Assembly (NCBI GenBank): GCA_045579665.1
Contig: JAZNMO010000041.1
Coordinates: 1 to 64,000 of the forward strand
Source: COE1 sp045579665
GTDB lineage: Bacteria; Bacillota; Clostridia; Lachnospirales; Lachnospiraceae
Length of the DNA: 64,000 bases
Reading direction: 5' to 3'
Below are positions 43,864 to 51,665 of this stretch, in pieces. The notes below the pieces were generated by a model that had not been told where the DNA came from, made no database searches, and saw nothing but the letters and a program-made list of their open reading frames with translations. The stretch's first letter is position 1. Each line of letters opens with the position of its first letter. A program made the position numbers and the translations under genes.

Positions 43864-45225
43864 TTAATCCTTCCATTGCTTTCCCAGCTTCACCCATGCA
43901 TAAATAAGACAAATCGCATGTACGCTAAAAGTTATCGTCCATGTAATCGGATAAGAAATGTAGATGGTTCTTGTTGTATGATACTCCGGAATCTGAAATA
44001 CCGTCGCAATCCATAGCAAGCGAAGACCACAAGCCCCGACCAGTGAAACAATCATTGGCATAATTGACTTACCGATTCCGCGAAGTGCTCCAACCAGCAC
44101 ATCCATCATACCGCATAACGCATAAGTCACACCGATAATCTCCAATCGAAGCATTCCCGCTTCAATAACCTCCGCACTGGTAGAATAAATACCCAGAAGC
44201 TCTTCACCAAACATCACCATCAGATTACCAAGCACCACTCCTGTCACCAATACATACAGCTCTCCTGCCAGTGCAATCTTACGAATACGCTGCATATTTC
44301 TGGCACCATAGTTCTGACTGGTAAAGGATATCGTTGCCTGATAAAAGGCATTCATGGCAATATAAACAAAGCCCTCTATATTCAAGCCCGCCGAATTACC
44401 TGCCACTACAATATTTCCAAAGCCGTTTACTGCCGACTGGATAACAACGTTTGACAATGAGAATACCATTCCCTGAAAGCCTGCAGGTAAACCAATCTGC
44501 ACAATACGAAGGAACTTATCCTTATCAATCGAAAGTGCCTTCAAATCAAGATGGATTGCTCCCTCTTCACGTATCAGGCATCTTACTACCAAAGCTGCCG
44601 AAATCGTCTGCGAAATCGCTGTTGCAAGTGCTACACCGGCAACATCCATATGGCAAAATACAACAAAAATCAAATTTAAAATAACATTAATAACGCCCGA
44701 AAACAATAAGTAATATAACGGTCTCTTGGTATCTCCAATGGCACGAAGAATCGCACTACCAAAGTTATAAATCATAGTAGAGGTCATACCGATAAAGTAT
44801 ACTCTCAAATATAGTGCCGCAAGGTCTATAATCTCTGCGGGGGTCTGCATCAGCACAAGAATCTTCTCTGCTCCAAAGATACCGATTATCGTCAGAATCA
44901 AACCACTGATAACGCTTAACAGCATAGAGGTATGTACCGTAACACGTAAATCCTTCTCCTTCTTTGCACCATAATACTGTGCCACGAGCACATTTGTACC
45001 AATTGACAATCCCATGAAAATATTCGTCAAAAGATTAATCAACGACGAATTGGCACCAACTGCTGCCAGCGAATTATCCCCTGCGAATCTGCCAACTACT
45101 ATAATATCTGCCGCATTAAACAACAGCTGCAACACACCAGAGCACATAAGCGGAATCGCAAATAACAGCATCTTTCGAAATACTGAACCATTGCACATAT
45201 CAATTTCATATTTCTTAGTTTTCAC
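43864..45225 (-). CDS. MATE-family efflux transporter
   Basis: 453 residues, twelve predicted membrane segments in two similar halves, MATE/DinF type (LFNAADIIVVGRFAGDNSLAAVGANSSLINLLTNIFMGLSIG in the first half). It would export cations or drugs in exchange for Na+ or H+. The start codon is GTG; the coding region overlaps the upstream MATE gene by 11 nt and AAGG lies 9 nt before. The two pumps are clearly paralogous and co-transcribed. The substrate is not visible from sequence. Confidence 0.9.
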   Translation of the reverse strand: MKTKKYEIDMCNGSVFRKMLLFAIPLMCSGVLQLLFNAADIIVVGRFAGDNSLAAVGANSSLINLLTNIFMGLSIGTNVLVAQYYGAKKEKDLRVTVHTSMLLSVISGLILTIIGIFGAEKILVLMQTPAEIIDLAALYLRVYFIGMTSTMIYNFGSAILRAIGDTKRPLYYLLFSGVINVILNLIFVVFCHMDVAGVALATAISQTISAALVVRCLIREEGAIHLDLKALSIDKDKFLRIVQIGLPAGFQGMVFSLSNVVIQSAVNGFGNIVVAGNSAGLNIEGFVYIAMNAFYQATISFTSQNYGARNMQRIRKIALAGELYVLVTGVVLGNLMVMFGEELLGIYSTSAEVIEAGMLRLEIIGVTYALCGMMDVLVGALRGIGKSIMPMIVSLVGACGLRLLWIATVFQIPEYHTTRTIYISYPITWTITFSVHAICLIYAWVKLGKQWKD

Positions 45226-46570
45226 TTATAAGCGCCTTCTTTCTAAAAATTGGGTTCCGTAAGGTCATCACAATCAACGGAATCACCATAACAAACCAAA
45301 TAACCGGTTCTGTAAAAATAATACCCCAATAACCAAATCTCTTCACAACCACAAAGGTAAATACCAGCTTACCAACAAGCTCTATAAAGCTAGAAAAAAT
45401 CGGTGTCACACAGTCTCCAAATCCCTGCATGGAATTCCTAAGTATCACAATCAATACCGTCACTATAATAAATGACATATCCACCTTGAGATAAGTAGTC
45501 CCCCAATAAAGAATCTCTTCATTCTTTGTACTGGCGATAAAGGAAACAAGATACTGTGAAATAGTGTGCGTCAAAATAAATACCACACCTGACCAACATG
45601 TACCAAGCAAAAGTACTGACTTCATTCCCTTCCTAATACGGTCATATCGCATGGCTCCATAGTTCTGGCCGCAATAGGTTGCCATCGTAGAACCTAATAC
45701 GCTAACCGGAAGCATCCAGATTTCAAACACCTTTCTGGCTGCTGCATGCGCCACAATAATCTGATTACCAAGAGTATTAATACCTGTCTGCAAGGTAACT
45801 GTACCAAAGTTCACAAGGCTTGACATCAGCCCCATGGACAATCCGCTCTGGTACATCATAATCACCTGCTTACCTTCGAGCTTAAAGTGCTCTCTTGATA
45901 CATGCAATATCGGGAAACTGCGACAGATACGAATCAGACAGAGCGTTACCGACAAAAGCTGCGAAATGGCAGTCGCATATGCTGCTCCTGCTACTCCCAT
46001 ATCAAAGCCTAAGATAAAGCAGTAGTCCAATACCACATTCGTAACCGCTGATATAATCAGAAAAATCAACGGCGTCAGCGAATCACCGATTGCTCGAAGA
46101 AGATTCGCACACAGATTGTAAGAAAATGTAATAAACATTCCCCATACAAGCACCACAATATAAGAATACGATGCCTCCATCTGCTCTGCGGGTACATGCA
46201 ACAGCATCAATATGGGTCTTAGAAACACCGCCACCGACACAATCACAACAGCCGCCGTTGTAAAGCCAAGAAGAATGGCAGATGCCACACTCTTCTTTAA
46301 TGCTTTCTCATCTCTACTACCGTAGTGTCTTGCAACAATAACGCTAAATCCCAGTGTCAATCCGTTGAAAAAACCCGTCAAAAGATTGTAAAGCGTAGAC
46401 ACAGAGCCTACCGATGCAAGGGCACCCTCCCCCAATGTACTGCCTACAATCTTCGTATCAACCAGACTATACAAGATTTGAAACAGATTCCCAAAGAAAA
46501 TAGGAATCGCAAATAAAATTATAACCTTCAGAGGGTTACCCTCTGTTAATGACCTTGTCTTTGGTTTCAT
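45215..46570 (-). CDS. MATE-family efflux transporter, paralogue
   Basis: 451 residues, twelve membrane segments, same family as the next gene (FQILYSLVDTKIVGSTLGEGALASVGSVS; VVARHYGSRDEKALKKSV). It overlaps the stop of the RsmF-like gene as TAATG and the start of the second pump by 11 nt, so all three are translated in series. A tandem pair could form a heterodimer or two separate pumps; the sequence cannot decide. Confidence 0.9.
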   Translation of the reverse strand: MKPKTRSLTEGNPLKVIILFAIPIFFGNLFQILYSLVDTKIVGSTLGEGALASVGSVSTLYNLLTGFFNGLTLGFSVIVARHYGSRDEKALKKSVASAILLGFTTAAVVIVSVAVFLRPILMLLHVPAEQMEASYSYIVVLVWGMFITFSYNLCANLLRAIGDSLTPLIFLIISAVTNVVLDYCFILGFDMGVAGAAYATAISQLLSVTLCLIRICRSFPILHVSREHFKLEGKQVIMMYQSGLSMGLMSSLVNFGTVTLQTGINTLGNQIIVAHAAARKVFEIWMLPVSVLGSTMATYCGQNYGAMRYDRIRKGMKSVLLLGTCWSGVVFILTHTISQYLVSFIASTKNEEILYWGTTYLKVDMSFIIVTVLIVILRNSMQGFGDCVTPIFSSFIELVGKLVFTFVVVKRFGYWGIIFTEPVIWFVMVIPLIVMTLRNPIFRKKALISEN

Positions 46571-48006
46571 TATTTTCTCAATCCTTTCGGATAATGATTC
46601 TTCATAACCTGCCCACTAAGCTTACCCCAGCCAAGACTATAACCATCCACCGTAATCAGATACCAGCCCTTCTCGCCGTCATGATTCAGCGTCATACCAT
46701 TCAAATATGCCTTTGCCGCAGGGGCATCTGCCTGTATATCCATGGAACGCTTCACATCATCCGCAGTCAGGAATAATGCCAATGCGTGAGAAGGCTCAAA
46801 ACGATTCTTCTTCAAGGTTCCAAGATGTAATCCCGGTCTCATAACCTTTAAGCCTTGAATCGAAGGCATCCCCTCCGGAATCAGATACAGCTGCTCACCA
46901 AAGAGTAAGAGTTCACCCTTTAAACCAATTCGCAAGGTATCTGCAATGAACTGCTTGTAATCAGCCAAGTCCGTCTGCTGCGCATTTTTAGACTGTCCTT
47001 TGCCTTTACCACACTCCTTCTGCTTGCCACCATCTGCAAGACTAATTCCTGTCTGCAGCCCGTTCTTACAAAAGCCCTGATAGCCCGCAGGTACCTCGCC
47101 GTCCTTCTCCAATACTGCAAGATAATGTCCCTCTCCCTGCAATAAATGCGGCCAAAGACGAATGGTCTTCTCTATGCCCTCCACAGACTCATCCGCCCAA
47201 TCTGCATTTCCTCTGCTCATGCCTTCATACAAAGGCACTTCCACAATATGAAACTCAGGATGTCTCTTAATAAAGCGGCTGATACTACCCTCATTCTCCG
47301 CCGGAGCAAAGGTACAGGTCGAATAAACCAGTCTTCCACCGGGGCGAAGCATTCCTGCCGCACAGTCCAATATCTCATCCTGTCTGTCAGCACATATCTG
47401 TACATTTTCAAGGCTCCACTCGTCACACGCCTCTTCGTTCTTACGAAACATACCCTCACCGGAGCACGGCGCATCCACCAGTATCTTATCAAAGAACTCC
47501 ACAAAGGTATCTGCAAGCTTAGCAGGCGTCTCATTTGTCACCAATGCATTGCGGATTCCCATACGTTCTACATTCTCAGACAATATCTTAGCACGCTGTG
47601 GATGAATCTCATTACATACAAGTAAGCCCTCACCCTGCAAGCCGGCAGCTATCTGCGTGGACTTACCGCCCGGTGCTGCACACAGGTCTAAGATTCGCTC
47701 TCCCGGTGCTGCCTCTAAGTAAGCAACCGGTGCCATCGCACTAGGCTCCTGAATATAATATACGCCCGCCTCATGCCACGGATGCTTCCCGGGCTGATTC
47801 TCACTCGCATAATAAAAACCCCTCGCTTCCCAAGCCACGGGTCTTAGGTCAAAAGGTGCCTTCTGCACAAAGTCCTCTCTGTCAGTCTTAAGCGGATTTA
47901 CTCTCAGTGCCTGATATTTAGCATCTTCATAACTTCGCACGAAAGCAGGATACGCTTCCTTAAGCATATCCTGCATCCTGTTTACAAACTCTTGTGGTAA
48001 TAACAT
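46570..48006 (-). CDS. RsmF/RsmB-like rRNA m5C methyltransferase
   Basis: 478 residues, NOL1/NOP2/Sun family, AdoMet-dependent cytosine-C5 methylation of rRNA. The AdoMet loop is LDLCAAPGGKSTQIAAGL. Both family cysteines are present, in LVDAPCSGEGMF and VYSTCTFAPAENE. The C-terminal third, with HLGTLKKNRFEPSHALAL, matches the extra PUA-like region of RsmF-type enzymes. The ATG at 48006 follows the argC stop by one nucleotide with almost no ribosome site, so translational reinitiation after argC is likely. The target base is not determined by sequence alone. Confidence 0.88.
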   Translation of the reverse strand: MLLPQEFVNRMQDMLKEAYPAFVRSYEDAKYQALRVNPLKTDREDFVQKAPFDLRPVAWEARGFYYASENQPGKHPWHEAGVYYIQEPSAMAPVAYLEAAPGERILDLCAAPGGKSTQIAAGLQGEGLLVCNEIHPQRAKILSENVERMGIRNALVTNETPAKLADTFVEFFDKILVDAPCSGEGMFRKNEEACDEWSLENVQICADRQDEILDCAAGMLRPGGRLVYSTCTFAPAENEGSISRFIKRHPEFHIVEVPLYEGMSRGNADWADESVEGIEKTIRLWPHLLQGEGHYLAVLEKDGEVPAGYQGFCKNGLQTGISLADGGKQKECGKGKGQSKNAQQTDLADYKQFIADTLRIGLKGELLLFGEQLYLIPEGMPSIQGLKVMRPGLHLGTLKKNRFEPSHALALFLTADDVKRSMDIQADAPAAKAYLNGMTLNHDGEKGWYLITVDGYSLGWGKLSGQVMKNHYPKGLRK

Positions 48007-48007
48007 C

Positions 48008-48952
48008 TTACAACACCAGTCCCTTATCCTCTTCACAACCAAGTACGATATTCAGACACTGTACCGCAGCACCTGACGCACCCTTACCAAGATTATCAAA
48101 TCTTGTAGAAATCACTACTCTGTCCTCATTACCGGACACATAAATCTCAATGCCATCCCAGCCTGCGCACGCATTACTTCCGATAAATCCGCCGTACTCA
48201 GCCTCCTTACCAAATGGCATCACCTTCACAAACTTCTCACCTGCATAGTACTGCTCAAGATAAGCATGTAACTCTTCCGGTGTCTTCTTCTCTGTTAACA
48301 TATCTGTATAAAGCGGAATCGTAACAACCATACCATTATAATAATCCGCTACGATTGGCGAGAATAAAGGTGCCTTATCAAGTCCTGTAATCTTCTGCAT
48401 CTCCTTTAAGTGCTTATGACTCTGTGTCAAAGCATACTGTCTTGGAGAATCTAATTCCTTCTCTCTCTCATCAGCTTCATACTGCGCAATCATCTTCTTA
48501 CCGCCGCCACTAAAGCCTGATACCCCAAAGGAAGAAACAGGATAATCCTTCGGTAAGATACCGCCTACTACAAGCGGATATACCGTGGTAATAAAGCCTG
48601 TTGCATAACAACCCGGTACTGCAATTCTCTTACCGGTCTTAATCGCATCTCTATGCGCAGGTGAAAGCTCCGGATAACCGTAAGCCCATCCCTCTTCTGT
48701 TCTATGTGCTGTAGATGTATCAATAATTGTAACATTCTCATTCTCTACCATAGCAACTGCCTCTCTGGCTGCCGCATCCGGCAAGCATAAAAATGTCACA
48801 TCTGATGCATTAATATACTTCTTAATCTCATCAGGGTCTTTTCTAAGCTCTGACGGAATCTTTAAAATCTCTATATCATCACGGCCCTCAAATCTCTCAA
48901 AGATTCTTAAGCCTGTTGTTCCCTCACTGCCATCGATAAAAATTTTCTTCAT
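48008..48952 (-). CDS. argC: N-acetyl-gamma-glutamyl-phosphate reductase, type 2 (ArgC)
   Basis: 314 residues. Reduces N-acetylglutamyl-phosphate to the semialdehyde with NADPH in arginine synthesis (EC 1.2.1.38). The short type-2 form is clear from IFIDGSEGTTGLRI at the N-terminus and the catalytic C115 in AVPGCYATGF, followed by GVSGFSGGGKKMI. GAGGAGG precedes the ATG. No other arg genes are near; it is followed at once by the RsmF-like gene. Bases 48988-49003 upstream contain a small 6-bp hairpin (ACTCTG/CAGAGT) that may terminate tcdA. Confidence 0.93.
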   Translation of the reverse strand: MKKIFIDGSEGTTGLRIFERFEGRDDIEILKIPSELRKDPDEIKKYINASDVTFLCLPDAAAREAVAMVENENVTIIDTSTAHRTEEGWAYGYPELSPAHRDAIKTGKRIAVPGCYATGFITTVYPLVVGGILPKDYPVSSFGVSGFSGGGKKMIAQYEADEREKELDSPRQYALTQSHKHLKEMQKITGLDKAPLFSPIVADYYNGMVVTIPLYTDMLTEKKTPEELHAYLEQYYAGEKFVKVMPFGKEAEYGGFIGSNACAGWDGIEIYVSGNEDRVVISTRFDNLGKGASGAAVQCLNIVLGCEEDKGLVL

Positions 48953-49082
48953 TGTAGTTCCTCCTCGTTTTTCGCAGAAAAATGCCGACTCTGCTTGCAG
49001 AGTTTTCGCTTCTTGCAGGCAGAGGAATTTTCCTCCTCATATGCCTTATCAAGGCTCTCTTATGCCCATTATAGTCCAATCA

Positions 49083-49811
49083 TCAGATTCCCGCAATATC
49101 CTTAATCACTTCACCTGCGATAATCAATCCCACAACTGATGGCACAAAAGCATTACTGCCCGGAATCTGTCGCTTCTTAATACCGCTTTCTTCGCGTTCC
49201 TTTTCGCCCAAATCACTCTGAGGCACAATCGGCTGCTCCTCGGAATAAACCACTTTAAGCTTCTGAATGCCGCGCTTCTTAAGCTCTCTTCGCATCACCT
49301 TCGCCAAAGGGCATACATTGGTCTTATAAATATCCGCCACACGAAATGCCGTAGGGTCCAGCTTATTACCTGCTCCCATAGAACTGATAATCGGCACACC
49401 TGCTGCAACAGCCTGCTCTACCAGCTGTAGCTTACCTGCCACAGTATCTATCGCATCTACTACATAATCGTACTGTGTAAAGTCAAACTGCTCTGCTGTC
49501 TCAGGCAAATAGAAACAACGATAGGTATTCACCGTCATCTGTGGATTAATCTCTAAGACTCTCTCCTTAGCTACATCCACCTTGTATTGCCCAATCGTCT
49601 TATGCGTAGCAATAATCTGACGGTTCAAATTGGTAAGTGCCACTGTATCATTATCAATCAGATCAAGCGTTCCTATACCGCTTCTTGCAAGTGCCTCCAC
49701 TGTATGACCACCTACGCCGCCAATACCAAACACCGCTACTCTGGCACTCTGCAAACGCTCCATGCCCTCTCTACCTAATAATATCTCTGTTCTGGAAAAC
49801 TGCTCCTGCAT
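49083..49811 (-). CDS. tcdA: tRNA threonylcarbamoyladenosine dehydratase (TcdA)
   Basis: 242 residues of the E1-like ThiF/MoeB superfamily. Forms the cyclic ct6A at position 37 of ANN-reading tRNAs using ATP. The nucleotide-binding loop VAVFGIGGVGG (about 26-36) and the LNRQIIA segment, which carries the arginine finger, are standard. The later SSMGAGNKLDPT and SVVGLIIAGEVIKDI segments match TcdA rather than ThiF or MoeB; there is no rhodanese or sulphur-carrier partner nearby. AAGG is 7 nt before the ATG. Confidence 0.9.
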   Translation of the reverse strand: MQEQFSRTEILLGREGMERLQSARVAVFGIGGVGGHTVEALARSGIGTLDLIDNDTVALTNLNRQIIATHKTIGQYKVDVAKERVLEINPQMTVNTYRCFYLPETAEQFDFTQYDYVVDAIDTVAGKLQLVEQAVAAGVPIISSMGAGNKLDPTAFRVADIYKTNVCPLAKVMRRELKKRGIQKLKVVYSEEQPIVPQSDLGEKEREESGIKKRQIPGSNAFVPSVVGLIIAGEVIKDIAGI

Positions 49812-49829
49812 CTGTTAACCTTACCCTTT

Positions 49830-50369
49830 CTATAAAAGCTCCAGATAATCTTCCTTCATAAATCTATGATAAATCGTATGCGCCATCTCTGACTTGATAC
49901 AATAGTAATACTCGTCAGGCTCTTTACTTGGAAAATATATCACATAATCGAAATCTGCACCTTCAGGCATCTTCTCACATATATAATTTGCATTATGCGT
50001 AGAAAACACCTGACAAATCTCCTCTATCGTACAGCAATGATGCTTCCCAAAAAGCGCAATGATATCCACAAGAAATGGGGAAACTGTTACACTCTTATAC
50101 ACATATTCCACACCATCAGCAGGTACACTAATCTCAAAGCGTTCGCCTCTTGCGGAGATTTTCAAAGCACCAAGCCCACTCGTCTGTAATGCCTCCGATG
50201 ACTGTAGCCACTGCAGCATTTGCCTGGCATCCAAAATCTGCACACCCAGTATCACATTCAACGAGTTCAACGGAAAATACAAACGCACTGTTTCCTTTAC
50301 ATAACCAAGCTTTAGCTGCGCCTCCACAATCTGGTCTGTGATATTCTTAATTAATCTGCCTGTGTTCAT
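49830..50369 (-). CDS. Conserved cytosolic protein, possibly DUF3877
   Basis: About 179 residues, no signal or membrane segment, no catalytic motif that I recognise. The opening (ITDQIVEAQLKLGYVKETVRLYFPLNSLNVIL) and the YVIYFPSKEPDEYYYCIK stretch are like a Clostridia-restricted family I recall as DUF3877; this is from memory. The ATG at 50369 is 8 nt after AGGAG, which overlaps the cysK stop codon; a GTG three codons earlier is too close to that site. It lies between cysK and tcdA in one transcript, which gives no clear hint to its role. Confidence 0.7.
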   Translation of the reverse strand: MNTGRLIKNITDQIVEAQLKLGYVKETVRLYFPLNSLNVILGVQILDARQMLQWLQSSEALQTSGLGALKISARGERFEISVPADGVEYVYKSVTVSPFLVDIIALFGKHHCCTIEEICQVFSTHNANYICEKMPEGADFDYVIYFPSKEPDEYYYCIKSEMAHTIYHRFMKEDYLELL

Positions 50370-50380
50370 CCCATGCACTC

Positions 50381-51316
50381 CTAGTTAGCAAATAGCGGTG
50401 TAGATAAATATCTGTCACCCGAATCAGGAAGCAATGCCACAATCACTTTACCTTCATTCTCAGGTCTCTTCGCAAGAATTGTCGCCGCCTTTAATGCTGC
50501 CCCAGAGGAAATACCAACCATAACCCCTTCTGTCAACGCAAAATCACGTCCCTCTGTAAAAGCATCATTATCCTCTATCATCATGATTTCATCATAAATC
50601 TCTGTATTCAATACGCTTGGAACAAAGTTCGCACCGATACCCTGAATCTTATGCGGACCTGCCACACCCTTTGTTAACACAGGACTGCTTGCCGGCTCCA
50701 CTGCAACTACCTTAATATCCGGATTCATGCTTTTCAAATACTCACCGATACCCGTAATTGTTCCACCAGTACCAACACCAGCTACAAAGATATCTACTTT
50801 ACCTTCTGTCTGTTCCCAAATCTCAGGTCCTGTAGTTGCCTTATGTGCCGCAGGATTTGCAGGATTATCAAACTGTCCAAGGATGACTGCGCCCTCTATC
50901 GAGTCACGAAGTTCTTCTGCCTTCTCAATCGCACCTGCCATGCCCTTTGCACCATCTGTTAATACCAGCTCTGCTCCATAAGCCTTAAGAAGTGTTCTTC
51001 TCTCTACACTCATCGTATCAGGAAGTGTCAGAATCGTCTTATAGCCCTTTGCTGCTGACACAAATGCCAAACCGATTCCTGTATTGCCCGAAGTCGGCTC
51101 AATAATCGTTGCGCCCGGCTTTAAGATTCCCTTCTCCTCTGCATCCTCTATCATGGCAAGTGCCACTCTGTCCTTCACAGAACCGGCCGGATTCAAATAC
51201 TCTAGCTTCGCCAAAACCTCAGCCTTCTCCACGCCTGCCTTCTTCATATAATTATTCAATCTTAACATTGGTGTATTACCAATTAACTCTGCTGCACTAT
51301 TTATAATCTTACTCAT
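50381..51316 (-). CDS. cysK: Cysteine synthase A (O-acetylserine sulfhydrylase)
   Basis: 311 residues, PLP enzyme making cysteine from O-acetylserine and sulphide (EC 2.5.1.47). The PLP lysine is K48 in NPAGSVKDRVAL; PTSGNTGIGLAF and the phosphate-binding GVGTGGTITGIGEYL follow; the C-terminal serine region is LLPDSGDRYLST. The ATG at 51316 is 9 nt after AGGAGG; an in-frame extension of 19 codons upstream has no ribosome site and lies in the leader. A consensus promoter and paired palindromes upstream suggest control by sulphur supply. Confidence 0.94.
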   Translation of the reverse strand: MSKIINSAAELIGNTPMLRLNNYMKKAGVEKAEVLAKLEYLNPAGSVKDRVALAMIEDAEEKGILKPGATIIEPTSGNTGIGLAFVSAAKGYKTILTLPDTMSVERRTLLKAYGAELVLTDGAKGMAGAIEKAEELRDSIEGAVILGQFDNPANPAAHKATTGPEIWEQTEGKVDIFVAGVGTGGTITGIGEYLKSMNPDIKVVAVEPASSPVLTKGVAGPHKIQGIGANFVPSVLNTEIYDEIMMIEDNDAFTEGRDFALTEGVMVGISSGAALKAATILAKRPENEGKVIVALLPDSGDRYLSTPLFAN

Positions 51317-51351
51317 ATTCCATGTCCTCCTAATACTGTCACATTTTCTTG

Positions 51352-51391
51352 CTAATCCCAATAGGAATTTCACAAATTCCTATGGAATTAG
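51352..51391 (-). promoter_or_regulatory. Paired palindromes in the cysK leader
   Basis: AATCCCAATAGGAATT (51354-51369) and AATTCCTATGGAATT (51375-51389) are two AATYCC-N3/4-GGAATT palindromes with centres about 20 bp apart, lying about +15 to +50 of the predicted transcript. Together they can also fold as one 18-bp hairpin. The motif resembles sites I recall for the Rrf2-type cysteine regulator CymR. No T-box or SAM-riboswitch core is present. Confidence 0.6.
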
Positions 51392-51410
51392 TATGAATAA
51401 TCACTTTTGC

Positions 51411-51439
51411 ATTATAGTACTGTGGAAGATTTATGTCAA
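51411..51439 (-). promoter_or_regulatory. cysK promoter, full consensus
   Basis: Minus strand -35 TTGACA (51434-51439), 17 bp, -10 TATAAT (51411-51416), about 95 nt before the cysK start. Such a perfect sigma-A promoter fits strong expression held down by a repressor at the palindromes just downstream. Confidence 0.9.
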
Positions 51440-51481
51440 GCTAGGGATAAACTCGGAGATGTTTACATAACTACATAATCC

Positions 51482-51498
51482 CCCTCATTTTGAGGGGT
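51482..51498. other. GC hairpin between cysK and the Rpn gene
   Basis: CCCCTC-ATTTT-GAGGGG, a 6-bp perfect GC stem in an AT-rich gap. It could be a weak terminator or a regulator site. The rest of the gap 51440-51665 shows nothing that I can assign apart from a possible -10 (TATAAA, 51649) for the Rpn gene. Confidence 0.4.
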
Positions 51499-51665
51499 TA
51501 AAATGTCAAAATCACGAGTTTTTACATTTCAAATAGACTTCCAATTACTCACATGTTACATTCTTGAAGAACAAATGTTGCGCACATTTCTAAGTTCAAA
51601 TCTATACTCAAATGACATTCTTCTTTATAAAATCTACGTTGTGAAAAGAGTATAAATAATTTATA

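Noticed and set aside
51317..51410. T-box or SAM riboswitch in the cysK leader
   Set aside because: No T-box core (AGGGTGGNACC) and no SAM-box conserved core. The palindromes are better read as operators.
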